Of a DNA stretch of 17,193 bases, positions 1 through 10,300 are shown in pieces (position 1 is the first letter of the stretch; each line of letters starts with the position of its first letter). Position numbers and translations under genes: made by a program. This DNA is from an uncultured Oscillospiraceae bacterium. Its GTDB lineage: Bacteria > Bacillota > Clostridia > Oscillospirales > Oscillospiraceae. Where the stretch lies: assembly GCA_934630555.1 (NCBI GenBank), contig CAKTXB010000012.1, forward strand, positions 1 to 17,193. Direction: 5' to 3'. The notes under the pieces were generated by a model that saw only the letters and a list, made by a program, of their open reading frames with translations, was not told where the DNA came from and did no database searches.

Positions 1-1
1 G

Positions 2-580
2 GCAGGTTTTAACATCGTGCGCGACTGTATGCACGATGATATTATCCTCAACTTCATGAACAAAATGCTCCATCAGGAGGTCATCCCCACGCTCCCGCTT
101 GAACGTGCCGACCTGGAGGAGTTTGCCGCTGCCGTACAAGACCGATTCAATAATCCGTTTGTAGACCATGCACTGCTGAGCATTTCCCTGAACTCCACAT
201 CCAAATGGTTGGCCCGCAATCTGCCAAGCCTCACAGCCTATCAGGCACAGACAGGCACACTTCCACCCTGTCTTGTCATGAGCTTTGCCGCCTATATGGC
301 TTTCTATTCCAGCAACATCACCGACTTAACGGAGCAGGGGCTCCACTGCCAGCGCGAAAATGGCGATGCCTATGTTTGCGTAGACGACCGCGCGGTGTTG
401 GAGTTTTACTATGCACACCGCAGCGATACGCCTGAAGCGCTGACCCATGCAGTCATGACGAATGAGACCTTGTGGGAACAGGATCTGACGAGAATTCCCG
501 GTTTTGAAGCAGCAGCGGCTGCAGATCTGCGCAAAATCCGTGAAGAAGGGGCCAAGGCAGCCTATGCCGCGTGTCTGTGA
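2..580 (+). CDS. uxaB: Tagaturonate reductase (altronate oxidoreductase), C-terminal part
   Basis: Partial gene cut by the left window edge; the visible frame is open from base 2 and encodes the last 192 residues of a family usually about 480-500 residues long. UxaB reduces D-tagaturonate to D-altronate with NADH in cytoplasmic galacturonate catabolism. The visible part matches the C-terminal domain of the mannitol dehydrogenase/polyol-specific long-chain dehydrogenase family: a helical stretch with HDDIILNFMNKMLHQEVIPT near its start, followed by RFNNPFVDHALLSISLNSTS. The NAD-binding Rossmann half lies outside the window. A GTG at 17 is internal, not a start. The call is supported by uxaA 10 bp downstream and uxaC after it. 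A related polyol or fructuronate dehydrogenase (UxuB) is the main alternative, but the neighbouring uxaA and uxaC favour UxaB. Confidence 0.9.
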   Translation, partial: AGFNIVRDCMHDDIILNFMNKMLHQEVIPTLPLERADLEEFAAAVQDRFNNPFVDHALLSISLNSTSKWLARNLPSLTAYQAQTGTLPPCLVMSFAAYMAFYSSNITDLTEQGLHCQRENGDAYVCVDDRAVLEFYYAHRSDTPEALTHAVMTNETLWEQDLTRIPGFEAAAAADLRKIREEGAKAAYAACL

Positions 581-590
581 GGCATGAACC

Positions 591-2063
591 ATGGAGCAGT
601 ATTTACAGATCCATCCTGCGGATAACGTTGCCGTAGCTCTGCAGCCAATTCCTCATGGTATGGTTGTGGCAGGCGTCACAGCACTGGAAGACATCCCGCA
701 GGGTCATAAACTGGCCTTGCGTCCGGTCCGCACAGGGGAAAGCATAATCAAATACGGTTTTCCCATTGGCCATGCCACGACAGATATTGCCGCAGGTGCG
801 TGGGTACACACACAGAATATGGCAACGAATCTCTCCGGCACAGTGGACTATACCTACACACCCCAGAACGCACCGCTGCCGCCGGAACAACCGCGGCATT
901 TCCGGGGCTATCGCCGTCCGGATGGCCGCGCTGCCACGCGCAATGAGATTTGGATCCTTCCTACAGTCGGCTGCGTCAACGACGTAGCCAAGGCGCTGGT
1001 ACGAGAAAATCAGGACATTGTTACCGGTACGATTGACGGCCTGTACGCTTTCTGCCACCCCTTTGGCTGCTCCCAGACGGGTGCAGACCACGTGCAGACG
1101 CGTAAAGTGCTGGCCGCATTGGCAAACCATCCAAATGCAGCTGCGGTGCTCGTGCTGGGCCTAGGCTGCGAAAACCTCACGCAGGAGCAGTTCCGACAGG
1201 AGCTTGGCGCCTTTGATCCGGAGCGCATCCAGTTCCTCGTTTGCCAGACCGTGGAAGATGAGCTGCTGGCAGGTCGTGCGGCACTGGAACGCTGCGCGGC
1301 TTACGCGGCGCAGTTCCATCGTACAGAGATCCCTGTATCAGAGCTGGTGATTGGCATGAAATGTGGCGGATCAGATGGCCTTTCCGGCATCACCGCCAAC
1401 CCCGTGGTGGGGCGTTTTTCAGACCACCTCGTGGCGCAGGGCGGCACGTCGATTTTAACGGAAGTGCCTGAGATGTTTGGCGCGGAAGGGATGCTTCTGA
1501 ATCGCTGCGCCAACGAAGTCGTCTTTGGGAAGGCCGTGCAGATGCTGGATGGATTCAAAAACTACTTTTTGCAGCACGGCGAGGTCGTGTATGAAAACCC
1601 AAGCCCCGGCAACAAGGCCGGCGGCATTACCACGTTGGAGGATAAGTCCTGTGGGTGCGTCCAAAAGGGCGGCAGCGCACCCATTGTCGACGTGTTGGAC
1701 TATGGCGCACAGGTCCAAAAGCACGGCCTGCAGTTGCTGAACGGCCCAGGCAACGATATGGTGTCGGCCACGGCGCTCACGGCGGCAGGTGCGCATATCA
1801 TCCTGTTCACAACTGGCCGTGGCACACCCTTCGGCGCTCCGGCACCCACCATGAAATTAGCCACAAACTCCCATCTGGCGGCACAAAAGCCGGGCTGGAT
1901 CGACTTTAACGCCGGCACAGTGGCCGATGGTACGAAAACACTCGAGCAGTCTGCCGCTGACCTTATGCAGCTGGTGCTGGACGTCGCCTCCGGCAAGCTG
2001 ACCAAAAGCGAAGCTGGCGGCTTCCGAGAAATATCCATTTTCAAAGACGGCGTAACGCTGTAA
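591..2063 (+). CDS. uxaA: Altronate dehydratase
   Basis: A 490-residue protein, full length for UxaA (E. coli about 495). It dehydrates D-altronate to 2-keto-3-deoxy-D-gluconate and belongs to the metal-dependent altronate/galactarate dehydratase family. Residues 1-75 form the N-terminal SAF domain (IHPADNVAVALQPIPHG, then IIKYGFPIGHATTDIAAG). The catalytic domain follows from about residue 105 (RPDGRAATRNEIWILPTVGC). Conserved cysteine-bearing motifs are visible: YAFCHPFGCSQTG near 153-163, VLGLGCENL near 188-196, GMKCGGSDGLSG, and DKSCGCVQKGG. The C-terminus ends in the family-typical IFKDGVTL. The ATG at 591 lies 10 bp after uxaB and has only a weak GAGG ribosome-binding site, so translational coupling to uxaB is plausible (inference). 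uxaC follows after 15 bp. Confidence 0.96.
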   Translation: MEQYLQIHPADNVAVALQPIPHGMVVAGVTALEDIPQGHKLALRPVRTGESIIKYGFPIGHATTDIAAGAWVHTQNMATNLSGTVDYTYTPQNAPLPPEQPRHFRGYRRPDGRAATRNEIWILPTVGCVNDVAKALVRENQDIVTGTIDGLYAFCHPFGCSQTGADHVQTRKVLAALANHPNAAAVLVLGLGCENLTQEQFRQELGAFDPERIQFLVCQTVEDELLAGRAALERCAAYAAQFHRTEIPVSELVIGMKCGGSDGLSGITANPVVGRFSDHLVAQGGTSILTEVPEMFGAEGMLLNRCANEVVFGKAVQMLDGFKNYFLQHGEVVYENPSPGNKAGGITTLEDKSCGCVQKGGSAPIVDVLDYGAQVQKHGLQLLNGPGNDMVSATALTAAGAHIILFTTGRGTPFGAPAPTMKLATNSHLAAQKPGWIDFNAGTVADGTKTLEQSAADLMQLVLDVASGKLTKSEAGGFREISIFKDGVTL

Positions 2064-2078
2064 AAAGGAGAAAAAACC

Positions 2079-3494
2079 ATGAAACCATTCCTGAATGAAG
2101 AATTCCTGCTGCAATCTGACCCGGCGCGGCGGCTCTACCATGACTATGCCGAGCACCTGCCCATCATTGACTATCACTGCCACATCGATCCCGCTGCCAT
2201 TTGCGCGGACAAGCAGTACGACACCATCACCGAGATCTGGCTGGGAGGCGACCACTACAAGTGGCGCGCCATGCGCGCCTGCGGCGTGCCGGAGCGCTGC
2301 GTGACCGGCGACGCAGCACCGGAGGAAAAGTTCCAAAAGTGGGCCGAAACACTGCCGGGCCTCATCGGCAACCCACTCTACCACTGGTCACATCTTGAAC
2401 TCAAGCGCTACTTTGGCGTGGAAGAAACCCTGAACGGCAGCAATGCCATGGAGATCTACCGTCACTGCAACGCCATGCTGGCAAAGCCGGAGCTGTCTGT
2501 GCGCGGCATCATCCGCCAGTCTTCAGTCAAGGCCATCTGCACCACGGACGACCCGGTGGACGACCTGCACAGCCACGAGCAGCTGGCAGCCGACAAAACG
2601 GCGCCTGCACTTGTTCTCCCGGCTTTCCGGCCCGACAAGGCCATGCGTGCCGACAAGGCCGAGTTTGCACCCTATGTCAAGAAACTGGAAGCTGTCGTCG
2701 GCTACTCTATCGACACCATGGAGTCCATGCGCCGTGCCCTGCGGGAACGCATCGCGTACTTTGCCGCCCATGGCTGCCGTGTATCTGACCATGCACTGGA
2801 TTTCTGCTTCTGCGAATTTGCGCCGGAGACTGAGTTGGACGCCATTTTGCAGAAGGCAAAGCGCGGCGAGACCATTACGCAGCGCGAACAGCTGGCCTAT
2901 CACACAGCACTCCTGATCGCAGTAGGGCAGGAGTATTGCCAGCGCGGCTGGGTGATGCAGCTGCACTTTGGCTGCCTGCGCAATAACTCCACGCGGATGT
3001 TCCGGGCCCTTGGCCCCGACAGTGGCTTTGACTCCATGAACGATATGTCCAACGCCGCAGGCCTTGCCCGGCTGCTCGACGCACTGGATCAGGCGGACGC
3101 GCTTGGTAAGACGGTCCTCTATTCTCTTAACCCCATGGACAACGGCGTTATCGAAAGCGTCATGGGCTGCTTCCAGGCCGACAGCGGTATGTCCGGCAAG
3201 CTCCAGCACGGCTCAGCCTGGTGGTATAACGACAACAAGCGCGGCATGGAAGAGCAGCTGCAAAGCCTCATGAACGTTGGTACGGTCTGTAACTTTGTCG
3301 GAATGCTGACCGATTCCCGCAGCTTCCTCAGCTACACGCGCCACGAGTATTTCCGCCGCATTCTCTGCAACCTCTTTGGCCAGTACGTCGAAAACGGCGA
3401 ATACCCGGCCGATTGGGAAACACTTGGCAAGCTCGTGCAGGACATCAGTTATTACAATGCTCTGCGCTATCTCGGCTTGGAAAGCCGCATTTAA
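2079..3494 (+). CDS. uxaC: Uronate isomerase (glucuronate/galacturonate isomerase)
   Basis: A 471-residue protein, the normal length of UxaC. It interconverts D-galacturonate with D-tagaturonate and D-glucuronate with D-fructuronate, the first step of hexuronate catabolism, in the cytoplasm. It belongs to the amidohydrolase-like TIM-barrel superfamily. The N-terminal DYHCHIDPAAI (residues 31-41) carries the expected metal/active-site histidines. WLGGDHYKWRAMR and GNPLYHWSHLEL follow, and LHFGCLRNNS lies in the second half; all are close to the E. coli protein. The start has a strong ribosome-binding site (AAAAGGAG, 7 nt before ATG) and lies 15 bp after uxaA. Gene order in the operon is reductase, dehydratase, isomerase, the reverse of the reaction order. 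A strong hairpin terminator follows the stop codon. Confidence 0.97.
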   Translation: MKPFLNEEFLLQSDPARRLYHDYAEHLPIIDYHCHIDPAAICADKQYDTITEIWLGGDHYKWRAMRACGVPERCVTGDAAPEEKFQKWAETLPGLIGNPLYHWSHLELKRYFGVEETLNGSNAMEIYRHCNAMLAKPELSVRGIIRQSSVKAICTTDDPVDDLHSHEQLAADKTAPALVLPAFRPDKAMRADKAEFAPYVKKLEAVVGYSIDTMESMRRALRERIAYFAAHGCRVSDHALDFCFCEFAPETELDAILQKAKRGETITQREQLAYHTALLIAVGQEYCQRGWVMQLHFGCLRNNSTRMFRALGPDSGFDSMNDMSNAAGLARLLDALDQADALGKTVLYSLNPMDNGVIESVMGCFQADSGMSGKLQHGSAWWYNDNKRGMEEQLQSLMNVGTVCNFVGMLTDSRSFLSYTRHEYFRRILCNLFGQYVENGEYPADWETLGKLVQDISYYNALRYLGLESRI

Positions 3495-3507
3495 CGCAAT
3501 ATAAAAG

Positions 3508-3540
3508 AAGCGCCCCCGGCACAGCCGGGGGCGCTTTCCC
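3508..3540. terminator. Bidirectional intrinsic terminator between uxaC and the giant surface-protein gene
   Basis: A perfect 13-bp stem (3508-3520 with 3524-3536) with loop ACA. The core is GCGCCCCCGGC and its complement. On the plus strand it ends in TTT, 14 nt after the uxaC stop. On the minus strand the stem is followed by CTTTTATA, a better U-tract, and lies just after the stop of the convergent gene at 3547. One hairpin therefore probably ends both converging transcripts. Confidence 0.93.
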
Positions 3541-3546
3541 ATACGC

Positions 3547-4359
3547 TCAGGATACCTTCTCAGTTGTAAATGTGGAGTGGGGGTTGGGATCAGTTGAATC
3601 ATGACCATAACCATAGATATACATAGAATCACCAGGCTCCAGCGTGTGAGCCTTATCCGAAAGCCTTTGCCAGGTAAGACGCGTATTTTCGCCGGCCTTT
3701 ATATTACAACTCATGGGGAATTGGTGGTAATTCGTGGTGTATATGCGGAGCTCGCCGCCATTGAAAGTGACGGTTCCCGCTTTACCGCCATAAATAGACT
3801 GGATGCAACGCTCATCTTTTCTTCCTTCGGTTTTCAGGATGACCGTGCCGCTGTTGATCGTCACATTACCGTCGTTCTCAGTGTGGCGCAGACAGATCCC
3901 CATAGCCGTATGTCCGTTCTGGTCTTCAGTATTACTGTAGTACTCGCCCTTGGCGACCGCCACAAGACGCAGTATGCTGTCCGAATAAGCACCCTCCAAA
4001 ATCAGGTTTCCGTTCCCCATATAGATCGCGCAGCGCGCGTATCTTATAGTAGATGGACTGGCGGATGCGTACTGGCTGATGATCTCACAGCTTCCCTTGA
4101 AAACGATTTTAAAATCAACATTATTTCCCGGCTCTGCATAAAGAACGCTTCGTATCAGCTGGTTGGCACTATTGCCATACGGCAGGTCATATCCGTTACT
4201 CTGGTTAAAGTAGTAATCGTCCAGTGTTAGCGTATTGGTAGCCGGGTCATAGGATGCGGTTCCTCTTTCACACGACGTCGACAGCCGGTCAAATTTGCGG
4301 ATGTCGTCCTTGTTGCCGTCAGTGACCTGCGTACCGGCAAGCCAGATGTTGTACTTCGT
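3547..4359 (-). other. C-terminal domain of the giant protein (possible beta-helix or carbohydrate-binding region)
   Basis: Residues about 2549-2818. It opens with YNIWLAGTQVTDGNKDDI and ASYDPATNTLTLDDY, a pattern I know from C-terminal or linker domains of surface proteins of gut Firmicutes and Actinobacteria. Short strand repeats follow (GNLILEGAYS, NVTINSGTVILKTEG, GTVTFNGGELRIYTT), which suggest a small right-handed beta-helix. The DNA is visibly poorer in GC than the repeat array (a sampled line at 4081-4140 is 23/60 GC against 44/60 at 7081-7140). A carbohydrate-binding role is only a guess. Confidence 0.6.
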
Positions 4360-7300
4360 GCCATTGTATTCATATTTGGCGTAAAGGGTGGTGTCCTTTG
4401 TAAACGTCGTATTGCTGCCGCGCTCTCCAAACCAGTTTCCTATGCCTGACTTGATTTGCCATCCTGTAAACGTATAGCCTTCAAGAACCGGGTCATCCGG
4501 CCAATGTGAAACAGCAGCGCCGTAATCCGCGGTGCGCACGATGTTGCTCTGACCGTTGACCAGGCCGCCATACGTTTCAAACGTGATCGTCACCTGCTTC
4601 GTCTGCTCGGTCCACCCGGCATAGAACGTTGTGTTGCCCTGGATAGGCTCCTCAAAGATGGCTTTTGTCGTGCAGGCGCTGTCTGTATACCAGCCGTTAA
4701 AGACCCATTCCTTGCTGTCATCTCCATGACTGCGCGTCGGATCCCGTGGTGCCACGACCGTGCCGTTATATGCCACCTTGGTGTCACGAATTGCGGAACC
4801 GCCCTGCGTATCCCACGTGACCGTATACATGCGCTCCGTCGGTTTGTCCCAGACCGCATAAAGATCAAAAGATTCGGTTTGGGGATTGAGGCTGAAGTAT
4901 TTGGGATCTTCCTCTTGAACAGTTGCAGAAGGATTTTTTGACCAGCCGAGGAATCGATAGGTATTGGCCTCGTCTTGACGTCTGGCTGTTTGAGCTGAGA
5001 GAGGAGCGTACTTCTCTCCATACTTCAAAGTCACTTCGAGTGTCTCAACTTCGTCATAATGGTTACCTACACCAGTCGCTATGAGAACCTTACCGCCATT
5101 GCCATGGTACGTGATGGTAATGGTCTGGACCTCCCAGCTTGCGGTCAGCACCAGATCGCCGGTGCTGCCGACCGCGATTTGGGTGATGGCCTCGGTTCCG
5201 CCATCCGCCGTTGCAACAGTCCAGCCTGTAAAGTCATACCCGGTCTTGCTCGGTGCCGCAAACGTGAACGCATCCAGAATGGTATATGTGGCCGGGTTCG
5301 CCGCATCGTTCACGCCGCCATCCAGCTGATAGGTGATCGTATACGGATGTGCCGTCCAGTGCGCCGTCAGCGTCTGGCTTTGGGTCACGCCGGCCGTAAA
5401 GTCAAACTGCTCGTTCGACGCTGTGTACCACCCGTCAAAGTCATAGCCGGGCTTCTCCGGCGCGGCGGGTGCATCTGCCTTGTCGCCGTAGCACACCGTG
5501 ATGTCCGGAATGGAAGCGCCGTCCACACCTGTCACGAATTTCAGCGTCACATCGCTGTTCCGCCACGTCGCCGTCAGCGTGATGGCCGCCGTATAGTCCG
5601 TTCCGCCCAGTGTCAGGCTTATTTCAGCCTCTGTGTTGTCGTTCACCTTCCAGCCAAGGAAGTCAAACCCAACGCGCGTCGGCGCGGGGATCACGGTGTC
5701 CGTGCCATATACGTGTTCCGTGGGCTGCGCCGCCGCAAACGTCGCATCCTCCACGCCCACATAGGTGATGGCATACCGCTGCGGCGTCCATTGCGCCTTG
5801 ATCGCAAGGTCGCCGGCCGGCATCGTCGCCGGGATCTCCGTATCCCAGCCCGCAAAGTCATATCCGGTCTTGCCGGGTGCCTCCGGCGCGGAAACTTCTG
5901 TGCCATAAGCCTGCGTGATCGAGGCAACATCACTGCCGCCGTCCGTGTCAAACGTAATGGTGTACTCGTTTGCCGTCCACTGTGCAGTGTACGTCACATC
6001 CCGTGCCGGCATGGTCGCCGCCGGTTCGGTATCCCACGTGTAGCTGTGGCCCGTCAGTGTCGGCACCGGTGCGGTGATGGGCGCGTCAAAGTAGACGCTG
6101 CCGGATGTATAGCCATCCTCTGCTGTGCCTTCGCCAAGCGCCCACGTAAGCAGATACTGCGCGCGGCTGTAATACAGTGCAACCGTCATCCCCTTGGCAA
6201 TGGTGACGCTCGTGTCTGCAACTGCCACACCATCCAGCGTGGCTTTCTCAAACGTAAACGCCGTGCCAAGACCCGTTTTCTTCAGCGACTCCAGCGCCAG
6301 CTGAGAATCCACCGTACCGGATACGTTGTCCGTCACGGGCGTCACGGCATAGCTGCCCGTCGTGTCCATCACATAGTGCTGCACCGTGTAGCTGACTGCA
6401 CCGGCCGTCCAACCGGCATACAGCGTCAGATCATCCTCCGCCGGCATGGTGCTGCCCGAGAATTTCGCCGTGCAGTCCGCATCCGTGAACCAGCCGTCAA
6501 AACCGTAGTCCTCCCGCTCCGGGTTTTCAAGCCCCAGCGTCTGCCCATAGCGCAGCGTGCGCGCAGCCTCGCCCGTGACCGTGCCGCCGTTGCCGTTCAG
6601 CGTCAGCGTAAACGTGTCGCGGTCATAATAGAGCTTCAAAACGAGCCTGCCGTCCGCCGTGATCGTGCCGCTCGGCACGGCCCCGGCAGCATGTTCGTTC
6701 AGTGTAAAGTGCGCGTAGCTCTGTGCCGCCGCCGTCGCGGTCGTGTCCGTCGTGCCTGCCAGATTCTGCGTATCCTTCAGCGTATAGCCGTCATCGTCCG
6801 CATTCTGCTGATAGTGCTCCACGATGTACGGCGTGTCGTTGTTTGCCGTCCACACAGCGGTGTACGTCGCATCCTCCTGCGGCATCACACCCGCCAGCTC
6901 CGGCGTCCAGCTGAGCGTATAGCCCGCCTTCGTCAGCTCCGGCGCTGTGATGGCCTCGCCCCAGCGCAGGGTAGAGGAGCGGTCGTCGTCGCCGCTGTTC
7001 CGGAACGTCAGCGTGTATGTGTTGCGCGCGTAGTAGACCTTCAGCACCAGCGACCCGTCCGCCGCGATCGTGCTGTTCAGCACCGCGTCCGCTGCGTCCG
7101 TGTCAATGTGATAGCCCGCGCGCTCCGGCTGCGGTGCGGTCACGGCTGCGTCCGTTTCGCCGGTCATATCCTGACTTTCCGTGGGCGCGCTCGTGTAGCT
7201 GCCCGCGGCGTTCTGCAAATAGGTCTCCACCTTGTAGGCCGTGTCGCCGTTCGGCGTCCAGTGCGCCGTCAGCGTCAGGCTTTCCGTCGGCATGGTCGAC

Positions 7301-10300
7301 TGCGTGAATGCTGTGTCGCCGTTAAACCACCCGGCAAACGTGTAGCCGACCCGTACCGGCGTGGGCAGCTGCAGCGGCGCGCCATAGCGCTTCGTGATGG
7401 GCTGGATGGTGTTGCCGCCTGCTGTGTCCAGCGTCACCGTGATGCTCGCCCGGTCATAATAGAGCTTCACAACGGTCTTGCCGTCGGCCGCAATGGTCGG
7501 CGCGCTCGTTTGCTGACCGTTCACCGTTGCACGTACAAAGTGCAGCCCGGCGTCCTTTGTGCTGAGCATGAACTGGTCGATGTCAATGACTGCCCCCGTC
7601 GTGCCGCTCGCATACTGGATGGCGTCCTCGCCGCCCGGCAGCAGATAGCCGTCAGTCTCCGTGCGCTGCACATAGTGCTCCACGCGGAACGGCGTGTCGC
7701 TGCGCGGCGACCACGTGGCGGTATACGCTGCATCGCCGGTCACCACCAGGCTGCTGCCCTTCAGACCCGTAAAGCCCGTAAAGTCATAGCCGCCCAGCGC
7801 CAGCATCGGCGTGTAGATCGTCGCGCCGTACCGGGCCGTGTATGTCAGCGGCGCATTGTCGCTGCCAAGCGCGCCATAGGAGAACGTTACCGTATGCGTG
7901 TCAAGCGTGTAATATACACGCACAACAGTCGAGCCGTTCGGCGCAACGGTCTTCTGTGTAATGGGCCGCGCGGTGTAGTGCTCAAACGGCAGTGCCTGCA
8001 CATGGGTCATCGCGTCCGTCGTGCCGTCCTCCAGCACCTGTGTCGCCGTTTCCAGCAGCGTATAGCTGCCGTTCAGGCTCTGTAAATAGTGCTGCACGGT
8101 GTACTTTGTGTCATGCCGCGGTGTCCACTTGGCATACACGGTAATGCCGCGGCCCTGCGCTGTCTGCGGATAGTCCGGCATCGTGGCCGGGCAGCTGAAG
8201 GCCTGCGTCAGACCCTGATCCTTGTACCAGCCGGCAAAGTCATAGCCCGTTTTTGTGGGGGCAGCCGGCTGCGCGACCGCATCGCCCACAGCGGCGCTCA
8301 GCGTCTTGCCGCCGTTGCCGCCGCAAGCGTCAAACGAGATGAATCGTGCGTTCGCCGGGTCGAGCCAGCTGATCTTCACCGTCCGCTGGATCGGACGCGA
8401 CGTGAATGCCAGCGTGCCGTTTTTCCACGTCAGTGTGATCTCGCATTCCTCAGCCACCGACGTACCGGCGTCAATGCTGACCGTATTTGTGCCGGCGTCA
8501 TACGCAAACTTCGGATTGCTGCATTCCACCGTATAATTCGTGGCCCGGTCGCCATAGCCGCTCAGAGCCGGATTCTCGTTCGGGTCGTCGGCATCGCTGC
8601 CGTACAGGTCGCCGGACTTCATATCCATATAGTTCATCTCAAACAGCGCCGTCGGCAGTGTAAAGCTGCGCACGCCATAGATGTTCATGTCCAGCAGCGC
8701 GTCATCGTCGTCATACGCAAAGTCGTACACATTGTCTACAGAGCCGATGGTCAGCAGCGGCCACTGGTTGTCATACAGCGTTGGCTGATAGGTCAGCTTA
8801 TCACTGGAGAACAGCTGCGCCTTAAACGTGATCGTCAAATACAGACCGATCTCAATGACCATCGCGCCCGAGCAGCTCGACTCGCGCCCGCCCGACTTCG
8901 ACCAGCTGAGATGGTAATAGAAGTAGCCCCATAGCTGCGCATACGCACCGACCTCCGCTGTAATGCCGATGGAGTCGAGCTTCAGCGAGAATAACCCCAC
9001 GCCGACCTCCAGCTCCACACCGGCGCGAATGCCGATCGTGCCCATGACGTAGAAGTCAAAATTGTAGTTTGCCTCCTCCAGGTCGATCGTTTCGTTCGTA
9101 GACTGCTTGTGGAAGAGCATGATGGAGAAGTTGTAGCGCCGCGCCACGCTGTAGCTGAACGTCATGCCCAGCGTCACATACAGATTTGCGCGCACCACAA
9201 AGTTGGCGCTCACGCCATAGCACAAAATGTGCAGCAGGTCTACCGTGCCTTCCTGTGAGAAAATTTCCTTCTCAAACAGCTTTACCCAGGAATCCTCGGC
9301 GTCTTCCATCATGGCGGCGTATTTGTCCGCCAGACCGCCGCCGTTCGTACCGGCCCACTCGATCTCCTCGCCGTTTTCATCCACGAGCTTTTCGCCCAGG
9401 AACTCCTCCTTGGCCTCCATGAGGTCGGTGATCTGCTTGCCGATGTCCAGGATCTTGCTCTCCGCGCCGGAGCCGGTCACAGGCTTCCAGTCGAACGCAT
9501 CGTCCTCTTCGCCAACCGTCTTGGCTGTGGCCGTGATGCCGATGCCCGTGTACGTGCCCACGTCAATGTTCGCGTTCAGGCGGTAGTCATAGATGTAGGG
9601 GATGATCCACTTCCACTTCCAGATCGCGCCGCCGCTGGCATTGACCGAGAGCAGCACCTCCTGCTCAAAGATCGCCTGCACGGTGATCTCCAGCTTGTCG
9701 CCGACCTCCACATTGAATGTCACCGACAGCTCCACGCGCACGCCGGTCCGGCCGTCAAAATGCTGCAGGCATTTGCCGGCGGCCATGGTGGCCTGCACAT
9801 TCAGGTTCTTGATCTCAGCCTTCTGCGTGCTGGCATACGTCGCGACCTGCCCCTTTTGGGCATTGCTGCGAACGTTGCGGGCCGACCACGTTGCAGCCTG
9901 CACGGCAGCCGCGTCGCTCAGCTCCTGAAAACCATCCGTCTGCAAGGCCAGATCGGTCAGATAGGCCGCGGCCTCATCCGCAAAGCCGCTGTCCATAGCC
10001 TGCCGTTCAATGTCCGACGTAATGGCCTGTATCTCAGCCTCTGTCAGCTCGATCTCCTGATCGCGCGTGCTGTACAGGTCCATAGACGCCAGCACATCAG
10101 CCTGCGATACTGTCTTATATGTAATGGTATACGTTCCATTTGCTTCGGAAATATCCGTGATGCAGCCGTAGCCGTCCTGCGTGCCGCTGTCCAGCGCGCC
10201 GCTGTAGAACACGATATAGTCGCCCACGTCGGCGGTCGTCTGGGAATCAAGCCCCGCCAGCGCGAAGTACTCCGCGTGATCGCTGCTGGCAAAGTCCAGC

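Noticed and set aside
5059..8085. A 1008-codon open frame on the plus strand, antisense to the giant gene, and further long ones at 8089-8934, 9760-10548 and 10615-12150
   Set aside because: All are in exact codon register with the minus-strand gene (both use triplets starting at positions equal to 1 modulo 3). Their stops would require TTA, CTA or TCA codons in the sense strand, which a GC-rich gene seldom uses. The Arg/His/Cys-rich translations have no domain, whereas the minus strand has a signal peptide, SLH domains and repeats.
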